Shown here in pieces: positions 20,706 through 32,679 of a stretch of DNA of 64,000 nucleotides (its first letter is position 1; every line of letters begins with the position of its first letter). The notes below the pieces were generated by a model that saw only the letters and a list, made by a program, of their open reading frames with translations, ran no database searches and was not told where the DNA came from. Where the stretch lies: NCBI GenBank assembly GCA_025618425.1, contig CM046842.1, forward strand, positions 31,494,885 through 31,558,884, read 5' to 3'. The position numbers and the translations under genes were made by a program. The stretch is from Heliocidaris tuberculata (taxonomy: Eukaryota > Echinodermata > Echinoidea > Camarodonta > Echinometridae).

Positions 20706-21349
20706 CTGTCTAGCAGATTATTTTCATTATTAGCCAATGTTTATCTTTCCAACCACAGAGTGATACACAATGTACATGTATACATGTACATGTTCACAAA
20801 GCCTCATAATAAATTTGCTATATCATCCATTTTAATTTAATTGTTCATCATATGTTTTTATTAATGAACAATAATACACTGTAGGCAAGCTTACTGTACA
20901 ATGTACATTGAACGTTGGATAAAGCACTGGTGCTCTGACTCACTGGTGTATATATATATATATATATTTAACTTCTTATATATATATATGATATATATAT
21001 GTATATATATACAGCTCGGGAAAAAATTATTAGACCAAGCTCTTTTTCATAAGGATTTCATTGTTGTGAAAGTTATATTGCTCATTTAACTTGTCCAATC
21101 ATCTTAATTGTCACTTACATCAATGAAAAACATATAAAGACAAGTTTACCTTTCTATTCTGTATTTTTCTTTGCTTCTTCCTCATGAATATAATTATCAT
21201 TGTGCTTTATTTGTGTTTTTAAGCTTTGCAAATGATAATTAATAGTAACAGCACAGTGTATCTGTTTCTTCAAGATGATTTTGGCTAACAATTCAGGTTT
21301 CCCCCTATTTTCAATATAACTTCTATCGAACCTAGAATCAGCTTATTGT

Positions 21350-21600
21350 CTTATTTTCCATCGATATTAATGGCATACCCTTTGTTCTTAATAGTGGCAG
21401 CCAATTTGCCTTGGCATGCCCTCTAGGAGAAGTGGCATTCCCCCTATTGGCATTACTACCAATTCTTGCTTTAAGAACTGAAAGGGTTGAACTTCTCTTG
21501 TAATGGCTGGCTTGTGTTCCTGCATCCTATCTTTGAATACATTTCAAAGATTCTCAGTTGGGTTAAAATCAGATAGGATGCCAACCGAATTTTAATTACA
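21350..21600 (-). pseudogene. Inverted second copy of the Tc1 transposase C terminus
   Basis: On the minus strand, broken codons read like PN-ESLKCIQR, QASHYKRS and KGMPLISME, parallel to the NPIENLW...KGYA end of Tc1 transposases. It sits in the left inverted arm, facing the plus-strand copy, showing that the 3' half was duplicated in inverse orientation. Confidence 0.65.
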
Positions 21601-21815
21601 TGAATTCAATTATACAGAAAAATTCAATTTGTGCATTCTTTTGAAGGAGAGACCTGCTATTTCATCTTAATGTTCAGTACTCAATGGCATTTGTTCTTAG
21701 ATGTTTTTATTTCTACAAGCAAAGCTGATAGTATTTACAAACCAGGTTTTCATTCAGAAGTGAGAATTGCATATGATCCTATAATTTTTATGCAAGTAAC
21801 CAAGAAGTAGAAAAC

Positions 21816-22171
21816 ATGCCCAAATCAAAAGTATCTGATGAATGAAAGAAGGCCTCCATCCTCATTCTGCTAAAGGAGGGTTTTATGGAGAGAGAAGTTG
21901 TCGCAAAGCTCAGTGTTTCTAAAACTGCGATGCATTACATCAAACAGAAACACAAACGGTTTGGAACTACCAAATTGCAGCCTGAAAGAACATCAAAGAA
22001 AAGATGGTTGAGCACAAGGCAGCCAACGAGAAGGAACTCTTTCATTTCTTAAAGCAAGAATTGGCTGAAGTGACAATGGAAAAATGTCACCATCTCATAG
22101 TGAGTATGCCAAGGCGAATGGCTGCCACTATAAAGAACAAAGGGTATGCCATTAATATCGATGGAAAATAA
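21816..22171 (+). pseudogene. Tc1 transposase remnant (N-terminal HTH joined to C terminus)
   Basis: Starts MPKSKVSDE, then a stop, then a recognisable helix-turn-helix (LLKEGFMEREVVAKLSVSK) and KHKRFGTTKL. After a frameshift near 22010 it continues with a typical Tc1 C terminus (ELFHFLKQEL, VSMPRRMAATI, KGYAINIDGK) and a stop at 22169-22171. The central catalytic part is absent, so it cannot be active. Confidence 0.82.
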
Positions 22172-22579
22172 GACAATAAGCTGATTCTAAGTCCGGTATA
22201 GAAATGCAAAATACTGAAAATAGGGGGGAACCTGAATTGTTAGCCAAATGCAGCTAAAAGGAACAGATACACTGTACTGTTACTATTAATTATCTTTTCC
22301 AAAGCTTAAAAACACAAATAAAGCTCACTAATAATTATATTTATGTGGAAGAAGGAAAGAAAAACTCAGAATAGGAAGGTAAACTTGTCTTGTTATGTTT
22401 TTCATTGATGTAAGTAACAATTAAGATGATTAGAGAAGATAAATGAACAATATAACTTTCACAACACAGAAATCCTTATGGAAAAGAGCTTGGTCTAATA
22501 ATTTTTTCCCGAGCTGTATATATATATATGTATATATATGCTCCGGCGACAATTGCTTCGGGCTTTATTTTCATCAAAG

Positions 22580-22672
22580 CTACAAGGTTAGTGTTAGTGT
22601 TGCAATTTAGGGTTTTAGGTTGGGTTTAGGGTTGGGTGTATGGAACCCTGGGTTTGGGGTTAGGGTTAGGGT
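22580..22672 (+). repeat. Interstitial telomere-like block
   Basis: Degenerate TTTAGGGT/TTAGGGTTAGGG units after a GCTCCGGCGACAATTGCTTC segment. The same combination occurs at 13805-13980. Confidence 0.6.
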
Positions 22673-22989
22673 TGGTTATTCATGTAGTGTTTGGTCCTAG
22701 GTTGAAGTTTTTCTATTTGGTTAGCAAGGAAAATTTGACATGGAGCATGTGTCATACAACTGATACGGTCACTTTCACTTTTTTTTTCCTTCCATTTTTT
22801 CTTATAAATGCAACAGATTAACTTTTATTCTAGATGTCACTTTGTATCAATACTGTGGAAACCATGTACTTGTACTTGTCACAAGAGCATTATAAAAATC
22901 AAGTTACTGTAGTAATGCACTTGTCAATTGTAGTCCCGACCCCTGGGTACCCGGGGATGGCCGGGACTTGCATCGCAGTTGCAGTTTTT

Positions 22990-23260
22990 GGATGTTACAT
23001 CACCCGGCCAAGTCCCGGCCAAGTCTCTGACAGGTCGGGCAATATTTGCGCGGAAATCCCCCGCCAAGTCCCCGACAGGCCGGGCAAAATTGAAGTAGAA
23101 ATCTCCGGTCAAGTCCCCGACAGGCCGGGCAATATTTGCGCAGAAATCCCCGGCTAAGTCCCCGACAGGCCGGGCAGTATTTGCATAGAAATCCCCGGCC
23201 AAGTCCCCGACAGGCCGGGCAGTATTTGCGTAGAAATTCCCCGGCAAGTCCCGACCCTCG
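22990..23260 (+). repeat. GC-rich tandem array, left arm
   Basis: About five units of roughly 58 bases built on AAGTCCCCGACAGGCCGGGC followed by ARTATTTGCG-AGAAATC. Directly followed by a hairpin at 23257-23312 (CCCGACCCTCGATAGC and inverse). Open frames over it are by-products of the period. Confidence 0.8.
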
Positions 23261-23902
23261 ATAGCGGGGCATTGCTTTGCAACCACCAGCAATCCTGCTA
23301 TCGAGGGTCGGGACTTGTGCCTGGATTTTTAAAGGCCAGTATCGAAGCGAACCCGACAATAATCATGATATTTCATTTACCGAATGTTATCAGGCATTCT
23401 GCACTTTATCTACCATGCATTTTAATTTATCGTCATTCCGCCACGTAGCTCGGATCGATTTTAGACTAAGATTGCTGTGCAATTCCTGGCATAGACATAG
23501 CGTGGTGGTGTGACAAAATATTGTGCACAAGGTATTATTATTTGTATGAAGGGTTTTCAGGCGACCAGAAAAATTGGCGTATCTCATGGTTCGCGCATGA
23601 GTACCCGGATGACCGTGCAATTTTAAAACAATATCTCATGGTTTGTGTAAAAGTACCTGGATGACCGTGCAATATATCTCCATATCTCATGGTTTGGGGT
23701 GCGCGTGACGCGTAAAAAAGTGAATACGCGCTTAAATACGCAAAGGTTAAGACAATGGATGTATGCGCGCAGCTCTTGCAAGATGCTTGGGGTAAGGACA
23801 AAAATGATTTTCTCCCTGTGTTTTATGTCGAAGTCCATACAAAAACATAAGGACATGTAATGGTGAAAATTGAGGAACTAGGTATCATACAATTAATAAT
23901 AA

Positions 23903-24050
23903 TAATATTGAATGGCTTTTCTTTCGTGGGACACAAGGATATATCGTACTCGCTTTGAAAATATTTCACTCGTCGTGCCGACTCGTGAAATATGCTCATA
24001 GCTCGTGCGATATATCCTTGTATCCCACTCAAGGCCATTCAATATTATAT
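23903..24050. mobile_element. Hairpin MITE
   Basis: Inverted ends AATATTGAATGGC and GCCATTCAATATT, with CAAGGATATATCG and CGATATATCCTTG inside. A compact hairpin of about 145 bases within the left arm of the large element. Confidence 0.7.
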
Positions 24051-24599
24051 AAATATCTCTAAAACTACAAAATATTTCGAAAATCCAATAGCACCAATGG
24101 ATAGAGGAACCTAAAATAATCAGATACGATATTTTCTTTCAAAATGGGTGAGTATAAAACAAGAAAATACGATAAATCGGTAAATTTTCCTACTTTTTGC
24201 GAACGGTTTCCGAAAAATATGAAGCTACGGACAAGGGTCTAACGTCATGTACAGTAGGCCTACCATATTATTGCATGATAATTTGCCTTGCAAATGATGC
24301 AATTAACTTGCATTTGGAGGATTGTTATGTTGGATTAATTAGATTCAATCTCACGTGCATGAAATTAGGTATCCTTGTTTACATGACCCTTTTTCAGTTC
24401 CATGGGCGATCCAACATCAAATCTTGAGATCGCGATATCTCTAAAATTCTTTGTCAATCAGTTTCCTTCTTGGACTTTTATTTAAAGACTAAAATTTCGC
24501 TTTCTATTTGGTATATATTGTTTTGAATAAATGACTGTAGAATATAAGAAATTGCTTATCGAATGTCACTTTCCTATCAATTTTTAAAATGTGCGCGAA

Positions 24600-25349
24600 A
24601 CGAAATATAGTCACCCAATCATATTGTTATTTTCCGTAAATTGTAACTGTCAAAAACAGCCAGGAGGGGGAGTACTCACATTTGGTTCCGACGGGGGTGT
24701 ACTGCTGAAGCCGAGAGTTTGGGCCAGCCAATTAACCCCCCCCCCCTTCCCGGCCAGGCAAACTGATGCAAATTTCCTGAAGTGATTAAATAAAATCAGT
24801 TTCTGAGACACACGCACATGAAAGATGTGCCTCTGCTCCCTCTACTCCTGGCCAGAGGCACAGCGTTCATCGTTCATCGTTCATAAATGTATTCATTTTT
24901 TTATATCAATATTTAGCCAGGGTAGCCCGTCCAATAATATGCAGTTCTCCCAATCCACAGGGCATTGGGAAATATTAAAATCAAAATAAACAAATGGTAT
25001 AAAAAACATATGGACAAAACAGAATTTTTTTAAAAAAATACACTTATCAAATAGTGTTTGAAATGGGGGGGGGGGGGGGGGGACTCCCGTGTCCATAAGA
25101 GAATCACAGAAAAGGAAAGGAAAAATTAATGAAAACAGCTGGTAAAAAAACAAACAAAAAACAACAACAGAACAAATTATTCCACAGATCAGATCCATCA
25201 AACATGACTCTGTCCAAAGTAATCCAAGGTGAGTTTTACATGTTGCGTCTAGACTTTCACTGGACAGAATTTTCAATATTTTGTTTTATAAATTCTGTTG
25301 AGAACTTGAGACGTGGAACACCATGACACAATAGTCAGAGCAAAATTGT
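24600..25349. other. Low-complexity interior with G and C runs
   Basis: No gene seen. A C run at 24738-24747 and a G run of about 16 at 25066-25081 lie in a repeat that resembles segments at 38290, 44470, 56570 and 58500, all with blocks of GGGGG and CCCCC. Confidence 0.35.
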
Positions 25350-26024
25350 ATATGAGCCTGATCGGTTAAGAGTGAGCATTGGGGTGAAAATTTAATTTTC
25401 AGATTTTTATGATGAAATCACTTTCAGGTTTTTCATTAATATCTAAAGTTACTAAAATTCACGTTTGTTTCATTGACAAGGTCCGGAAAGTCATTGGATT
25501 GGCCCATTTTTCAACAGGGGTGATGAACACTGATGTCACGGACGGACATTTTCTAGAAAGATTGATTTGGTCCTAGTTTAACACTCTCTAAACTTTCTTA
25601 AGTTTTGTTAGCAAATAATTATAGATCAAACACCAGTCCATTGAAAACCAAAAAATATTTGAAAATATTTGTACAGAAATGGTTGTGCCGCATGGTAATT
25701 CACATCTCGATGCAAATTTGTCCATCCGTGACAGAAAAAATTTGTAAAAGTTTTTTTTTCCATTGGTGGGGCAAAAGTGAAAACAAAAACCATGCTGAGC
25801 TATCTCACTAGCTAGAGACCTATACCATGTATGAATGAAACCTTGATCAATTAAATATACATATACTAAAAACAAATTTGAAAATTGTCACGGACGGACA
25901 TTAATTTTGTCACGGACGGACAATGCAATATACTGAAATGGTAAATGCTGTGAGATTTCAAATTTAATGAATTGTTTTATTGTTTATTGGTTCATGGAAC
26001 ATATTTCATCCAAAATATCACGTA

Positions 26025-26214
26025 CAGTGAAACCTGTCTATAAAGACCGCTTAAGACAGACAAGAAAAGCTGTATTTACGAGCAGGTGGTCTTTACGTAC
26101 AGGTTCCTTTAATACATGATTTAATGAGAAACGGTTTTAAAGGGAAACAAAAATTGTGGTCTTTATAGACAGGTAGTCTTTCTATACAAGTGGTTGCTAA
26201 AGCAGGTTGGACTG
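26025..26214. mobile_element. Mariner-like MITE, compact copy
   Basis: CAGTGAAACCTGTCTATAAAG start and inverted GTTGGACTG end, flanked by TA at 26023-26024 and 26215-26216. It gives the uninterrupted form of the element that invaded the MOB3 exon-3 donor. Confidence 0.85.
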
Positions 26215-27133
26215 TATATGGTATTGTGATCCCCCATATGAATGCAAAAATTACCCCCCATCCTGCCCCAATTTTTTTCTTTTTCAAGCTAATAAATGTC
26301 ATAAAAACCTACTGACTATGCTATGGCTCTAATGGGAGCCAGCCTGCATTATCAGTCTGCAAAAGACATCCATTACAGTTGTTTACAGAAGATGAATACT
26401 TATTTTCTTATTTATTTATTAATATCATTACTGCTATTATTGTAGCTGATATTTTTGGTCATCAGCAACGTGTAAAAGTTTTAGATTCAACATTAATACC
26501 GAAGCTTGATCAATAATCAAATTAAATTACAAGTTGTGCTTGAAAATTATAAACATTGGAGGTCAGATGTGGTATCAGACTGCAAGAGCCATGTTTGGAC
26601 TCTATTTTGTAAGAATGCTTTGAATTAGTTGTAACGTTTGAGACAGAGATTCTTTTTAGTGCAGGATCATACACAGCCAACACTTTTTTTAAAATTATGT
26701 AATCACATAACATAAGAAGAAACCTTTTTAGACACTATCAGTCAAACTGCAGGTCCCCAAAAAGTGCTCTATTTTATTTCCAGTTTTGCTTGACTGGGTC
26801 AGTCTCTGAATACATAATGAGCAGGAATCCCCGGGAACATTTGATTTCCAAATGATTGAATGGACTGGTTAACATTTACTGATTCTCATGATTTATACAT
26901 CAAATAAAAGAGGAGGAACTAGAGATTCATGACATACTCTATTTGTCTATGAAAAATGTGAAAAAAATTGGTGAAATATAATGTTATTTTATGAGCAAAA
27001 AATGGAAATGAAATGAAAAGTAAACCTGTAAAAAACTCACATAGTTTTATTATGAGCCAGGCTGAATTTGACATGAGTGTAAAGGGCAATATCTATACTT
27101 TACAAATATTGAAATAATATGTATGTACACTTA

Positions 27134-27449
27134 ATGACAGGGTCAGGATCCAGCAAAATGTAACCAAAGTACACATTGTATCCTTCAAACAGTTGATTCC
27201 AGCTCTCTGATTGGTTACTTCACAAGCCCTTTCCCAAAAATAGATCAACATGTTTGTCACAGCCAGGACCATGTTTGCACAAGAGGTCAAGAGTTCACCC
27301 AACAGGTGGCATGTGGTTTCAAATATCGCGCCATAATCTTGCAGGGTGGCCTCGCCAGCCAATCACAGTGCTAGGATTCTATGGTCTTGACAATTTCAAG
27401 GATAAATTATGTACTTGGGTTGAATATTGCTGGATCCTGACCCTGTCAT
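27134..27449. mobile_element. Palindromic MITE with GGATCC ends
   Basis: Inverted ends ATGACAGGGTCAGGATCCAG, then further pairing around CAAAATGTAAC/TACTTGGGTTGAAT. The interior has inverted CCAAT-box motifs (GATTGGTTA and AGCCAATCA). Confidence 0.75.
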
Positions 27450-28650
27450 AAATGTATGGATGTTTTGAATATGATAATGTAAAAGATGAAACTTCAACGC
27501 TTCCATACATATGCATTTTAATAGTGGCTCATATACTTTTTATATGTCTTTTATTGACTTGAAATCTTACAAGGAAAAGTATTTTGTGTCACTATTTTAT
27601 CACTTATTTTCAACTACTTATTCTTTGAATTATAACTGAAACAGGGTATGTCTGCATTGATAAACTATCCATCTATCTTTCCAGAAAATTTGATGAGCAT
27701 AGCATTAATATTTCTTGATTTAATTAACTTTGAATATGACCATGCAAAACATCCCACTGGCAACAAGGAGAGTGTGCCATTTCAGGCACTGGAAATAAAA
27801 TCAGCCCTTTTTGCTCATTTGCATACGACCTGCGGTCTGACTGCTATATATCTTTAAATGCTCATAATTGAATTGATTGCATCAACCCTGAAACAGTTTT
27901 TTATGGGGAAGGGGGTCAGAAAGTTATAATATAAGACTTACAAGTAGTTGTGTTAGGCAATCCCTCAACTAACAGGACATAATTAGGCTCTATGGGCTTT
28001 ATTCACTCAACTGTTGACATTAGGGCCTTTGTCCAGAAAGCCAACATTGTTCTTAAAGTGATAGAGACATTACTGAAAAAGTAAACTATTGTATGAGAAA
28101 GATTTAGACAATGATCTGCATTTCATGATTTGGTTTTCACCCTCTTAAACAGAACTATTGAAAAATATGAGATGTTATAAAGAGTACTGGTATGTGATGT
28201 TGTAAACCAAATGAGAAATTTTACTTCCTATATATGATAATGATCAATCACACATAATCCTATATCTATATTACCTCTATGTTTGAAACAAAATATATGA
28301 CTTTGAGCTGTACAGTAAATTAAAATACTAAATATTGATGTTTGATTTCAGTCCACCTACATGACTGTATTGTAAAGGGTTATATTTTGAAAGCTTACAT
28401 CACATTCTTCTCAACATGTTCATTTTGGTCTGTAGCATATATTGTACATGTACAGTTGTACACTACAGGAGTATATGCACTTGTACATTGTGTATACACT
28501 GCAATACAGGCATCCACTTTTGACATAGATTCCACTTGAAATTAATTTTTTCAAGCTAAGTTTTGCTTAATAGTGGAATAAAATCAATTTCAAACAAAAA
28601 GTAGAAAGCAAGAAGTACGTATGCACGATTTTAGATAGGAACACATGCAG
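27450..28650. other. AT-rich interior of the nested element
   Basis: No coding region or delimitable repeat recognised. The sequence is unremarkable AT-rich DNA with TACATGTAC words near 28440. Confidence 0.3.
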
Positions 28651-29939
28651 TTTTTAAATTAATGTCCGTCCGTGACGCTCAAAATGTCCGTCCGTGACGC
28701 CCAAATGTCCGTCCGTGACAAAAAGTTTTCGGACCTCTAGCAAAAGTTACAGCTTGCTTTAAAATTCTATTTATGTGACAGGGAAGTCAGTTTACTTGAC
28801 TAACATTTTCAGTCAAAAAAATTTGTCAGTGACAATTTGTTTAGATAGAAAAGACAAAAGATTACCGATAAGTCAAGAAACCCATTTCTATCTTGTCCGT
28901 CCGTGACATTGAATATTTAATGGATTCTATTTTAAGTAGGTAACCATGGCAACCAAATTTTATCATCACTTAGCACCTTCAGTGGTACCCTACACAATGA
29001 AACATAAAACAGCTCAACACATCTCATAACTTATTTTTTACAGGCCTTCAAACTTTCAAAATTTGTCAAATGTCCGTCCGTGACTAACCGATCAGGCTCA
29101 TATCAGAAATAACGATTTTTGCATCTGAAAACTTTTTAAATGGTTGTTTATATCATACCATGATTAATCTGTGGTAGCCGGGGTGGTAGCTACCGTTGAC
29201 CCGGGCTCATTATTTCAGTTATGATGGGATGGCCATATTTCGCGGCACATTTTAAAAATATCATTGCCAGGAAATTAGAAATTTCTATGCACAATTTCTC
29301 ATATTCTACAGAACTTATTCAAAACGTTATTTATTCAAATGTGTCCGAGAAAGAATTGACCGACAAAGAATATTTTGAAGATAGCCTATATACATGTATC
29401 GTGATCTCAAAATTCGATATCGGATCGCAACGCGCATGGTTACATGTATATGGAACTGAAGTTTGCATCTAATTAATCCAATGTAACAATCCATGAAAGG
29501 TAAGTTAATTGCATCATTTGCAAGGCAAATTATTATACAGTCATGTGGTATACCGTTTTACTATTCACAAGTTTGATGACATCTCTAAAAATGAAGATTT
29601 CTAGACCCGTCGGTAGCTTCATTTCGGAAACAAACGTAGGCATAAAAGGTAGCAAAATTTGCCGATTTTTTGTCAATATCTTCATTATTGCTCACCCAAA
29701 TTAAAAGAAAATTTCATTTCTAAGTAAATGTAAATTTAGGTTCCTCTACATTGTATCAAGTGCCACTATCAGATTTTCTATTTTTTTTTTTTTTTAAATT
29801 ATTTTTGAGATACTGCCCTGTGCGCCAACTATAGTCACGCGAAATATGGTCACACTGTCACAGTACTGGAAATGCTACGGCAAGTCACGATCAGCTCCCA
29901 AGCAAAATCCGGCTCAATCCCGGCCAAACTTCCCGCCCC

Positions 29940-30230
29940 AAATCCCTGTCATTTAGCTAGAGTGAATTTCCCCCGACAAGCCCCGGTATATTCTCGGCCC
30001 ACCCGGGCCAAATAGGTGAATTTCCCCCAACAAACTACGGTATATTCCCCACCCACCCGGGCAAAATAAGTGAATTTCCTCCGACAAGCCCCGGTATATT
30101 CCCGACCCACCCGGACAAAATAAATGAATTCCCCCGACAACACCCCGGTATATTCCCGACCCACCTGGGCAAAATAAGTGAATTTCCCCCGACAAAGCCC
30201 GGTCTATTCCCAACCCACCCGGGCGAGAAA
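29940..30230 (-). repeat. GC-rich tandem array, right arm
   Basis: Five units of about 58 bases reading GTGAATTTCCCCCGACAA then GCCCCGGTATATTCCC and ACCCACCCGGGCAAA. Same position in the right arm as the array at 22990 in the left arm, with similar unit length but unrelated unit sequence. Confidence 0.8.
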
Positions 30231-30319
30231 AATGCTGAAATCCCCGGCCAGCTTGGTTGCAAGTCCCGGCCATCCCCGGGTACCCAGGGGTCGGGACTAC
30301 AATTGACAAGTGCATAACT

Positions 30320-31350
30320 GTGCTACACTGTAATATTTTTGAAATATTTACTTTTTATTTTATTTGAAGTTTCATTTAAAAGGGTACAATGTGTAACATT
30401 GTCAGTTTCAGAACTGCTTTCTACAATGGCCCTGTCAGCATTTACTACTGTAAGTACATGAAAATATTTTTTAAAGAGTGACATACAGAAAATCCTTTGT
30501 AGAAATTAAAAACAAAGAAACACATTAATTTACTTGTATATACAAAAAACAGATTTGAAGACAAACTAAGAATAATTAGATTGACGAAAAATGTCAAAAG
30601 TTGAAAAACACACAACAAAACCAAGATAAAAACAAAAACAAAAACCAATTTAAAAAAAAAAATAGAAACGATTAAACAGTTAACTTAAACTTAAACATTA
30701 AAAAAATGAGTGATTTGGAAATACTTTAGAAAATAACATATTCCGGGAATGATCATATCTAAACATTTTGATGATGACATGTACATGTAGATCAACTATT
30801 AATTTGGGTTATTCGGTGACAACTTAAAAGCATCAAATATTGTGAAATATCCATGCAATGTCCATGATTTGTTGCCCTACACAGTACAAAACTGTATCAC
30901 TGATAATATAAAACAAATTAATATGGATTGATGATTTACATCTACATTGTACATCTAGTACATCTAATCTCCTTTCCGTCTTGCACAATCTTTCACAGAA
31001 ACATACCGGCAATAGCATTCAACAAGAATACTTATCGGCACATCCTCTATCTAATAATATATTATCTACTCCAGGAATTTCCTGTATGGTTAATACTGAC
31101 TTCCTTGATCACTAATACACAAACGCATGAACAAATGTCTACATGTACTTAGAAGTCAAAATCATATTTTCTTGGCTACCATCCAAAACGGAATGGTAGG
31201 GTGCTGATCCATTCAATACGGATCTTTACAAAAATGAGGGTGTATAAATTTAGAGCTCAATGTCAGCATAAAATGGTTGGGGTCACTAGAATGGGAGTGT
31301 CCCCGAAAGGCTGCAACAACAAAAGTAATCAATGGTTCTATAATGTTAAA
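30320..31350. other. AT-rich intergenic DNA
   Basis: No supported gene. A-rich stretches at 30490-30720 and a short CTACCAT/ATGGTAG pairing near 31180-31200. Confidence 0.3.
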
Positions 31351-31352
31351 CC

Positions 31353-31740
31353 TTAAAGGGTACCAATCACCAAAAATAATTTTGCTCTGTATGTTAGAGC
31401 ATGTCGTTATACTATATTCAAAATATACATGTATGGGCTTCAAATATTAATTCTATAAAGAGATATTGCAATTTCAATTACACTCTCTATAAGCGTAAAA
31501 GCGACTCGTGAGTAGACTACTCGACGCACCCATACACGCTCGACAAGATAGAGGCTCGTGCGGAACCAAACTCGGAGTTCGGTTCCGCGCGAGCATTTTT
31601 AAAAATGTTATCCTTTAATTCCTTCATAGTCATACTCATTAACTGTTGACTTATAGAATACCAGACAAAGTTCTTTGAGGTTGATTTTATACTTTCTAGC
31701 TGTACACAAATTATTTTTTCAGGTGATTGATACACTTTAA
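31353..31740. mobile_element. TTAA-type element, family 2 copy 2
   Basis: TTAAAGGGTACCAATCACC start, TTAA at 31737-31740. Interior matches 16599-16935, and this copy retains about 50 extra bases (GACAAAGTTCTTTGAGG) that are displaced to about 17107 in the first locus. An AAT-rich microsatellite follows at 31790-31922. Confidence 0.7.
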
Positions 31741-32679
31741 AGCCAATAATACATGTACAAAATGTACATGTATGACATTTTCAATAAAAAAAAAAAAATA
31801 ATGATAATATAATAGTAATAATAATAATACATGTAATAATAATAATAATAATAATTAATAATTTAATAATATTAATAATATAAATAATTAAACAATAATA
31901 ATAATAATAATAATAACAATAATATGAAGAGTTCTAAAGTGCACTTTCTGAAGCAAATGTCACTCAAGGCCCTATACATAAAGGGCAATCCAACCTTGGT
32001 AATAAGTTGATTTGTGTGAAAGCAGAAAATTAAGAACTAGCACATCAATGATGTGGCGCTCATCCGGCATGCAGCAAAGAAATTAATGCAATTTGTACTT
32101 TGAACACAGTAGACATTGTAATGAATCAATGAAATGTACATGTATTGGTTACATGCATGTACAGATGATGAAGTGCCTATTGCAGATCTGGCTAAATGTG
32201 GTTTTGGAAGGAGACAGTGACATGTAGATATGAATGAAAGTCTGGAAATTGACAACTCAAGTTGCACGACTTCAGTTAAAAGATTTTTGGGAATGTAAAT
32301 TTTAATAGTTTTACTGTGTGACAGAGAAATTTGAAATAAAGCATAAAGTTAGTCAAGGTGAGGTATCTCTACCAACTGTGAAATCTTTATTGAGAGAGAT
32401 TTGAAGGTTAAGATTTGTAATAAAAGAGAAAAGCACTGAATGACATAAGTTATGCATTGGTGTAAAAAAAGAATTTTAAGGTTGGGACATTTAAGGGTGG
32501 CTTCAGTGCATTGTCCCTCACTGTTTCAAGTCTTTATTAGCTCATAACCCGCTATTGTTGACCACTGTCACTTCTGGGTTCTCGGTTCTGTCGATGATGT
32601 CGACAGAAATCATGTAGAAAGGTATAGCCTTTGAAATAATCCAGCAGCCATGGGTTTCATAATGGACAGGGCAAAGAGT

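Larger units (their letters stand above)
21012..22516. mobile_element. Tc1-type element with long inverted arms
   Basis: Ends CAGCTCGGGAAAAAATTATT at both sides, flanked by TA and inserted in a TA microsatellite (20951-21010 and 22517-22540). The inverted arms extend about 400 bases (21012-21420 against 22100-22516) and include both copies of the transposase 3' end. Length is close to a full Tc1 element, but the centre is rearranged. Confidence 0.88.
25350..29103. mobile_element. Nested element with GTCACGGACGGACA words
   Basis: Inverted ends ATATGAGCCTGATCGGTTA. Three copies of GTCACGGACGGACA lie near the left end (25535, 25887, 25909) and five of the inverse word near the right end (28663, 28685, 28705, 28894, 29071), the last one touching the right terminal repeat. 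The interior holds the MITEs at 26025 and 27134 and no recognised protein. Confidence 0.7.
22918..30308. mobile_element. 7.4-kb element with long inverted arms
   Basis: The outermost 58 bases are identical and inverted (start ATGCACTTGTCAATTGTAG, including CCCCTGGGTACCCGGGGA). The next part of each arm is a different CCGGG-rich tandem array (22990-23260 and 29940-30230). Deeper arm segments (about 24050-24560 and 29280-29760) are again inverted homologues at roughly 80%. A second element, 25350-29103, occupies the centre. No transposase recognised. Confidence 0.7.

Noticed and set aside
22924..23359. Open frames with repeated CRGLGRGF-type and PVGDLAGDF-type units
   Set aside because: They arise from a GC-rich tandem array with a period close to a multiple of three inside a transposon arm. 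The same effect is seen at 29949-30315.
25535..29084. Repeated GTCACGGACGGACA words considered as a CRISPR-like array
   Set aside because: Spacing is irregular, orientation is convergent and the host is an animal. They fit subterminal transposon motifs.
29221..29472. 83-codon open frame MMGWPYFAAHF...
   Set aside because: It sits in the right arm of the 7.4-kb fold-back element. The homologous left-arm segment does not keep the frame open, so there is no sign of coding constraint.
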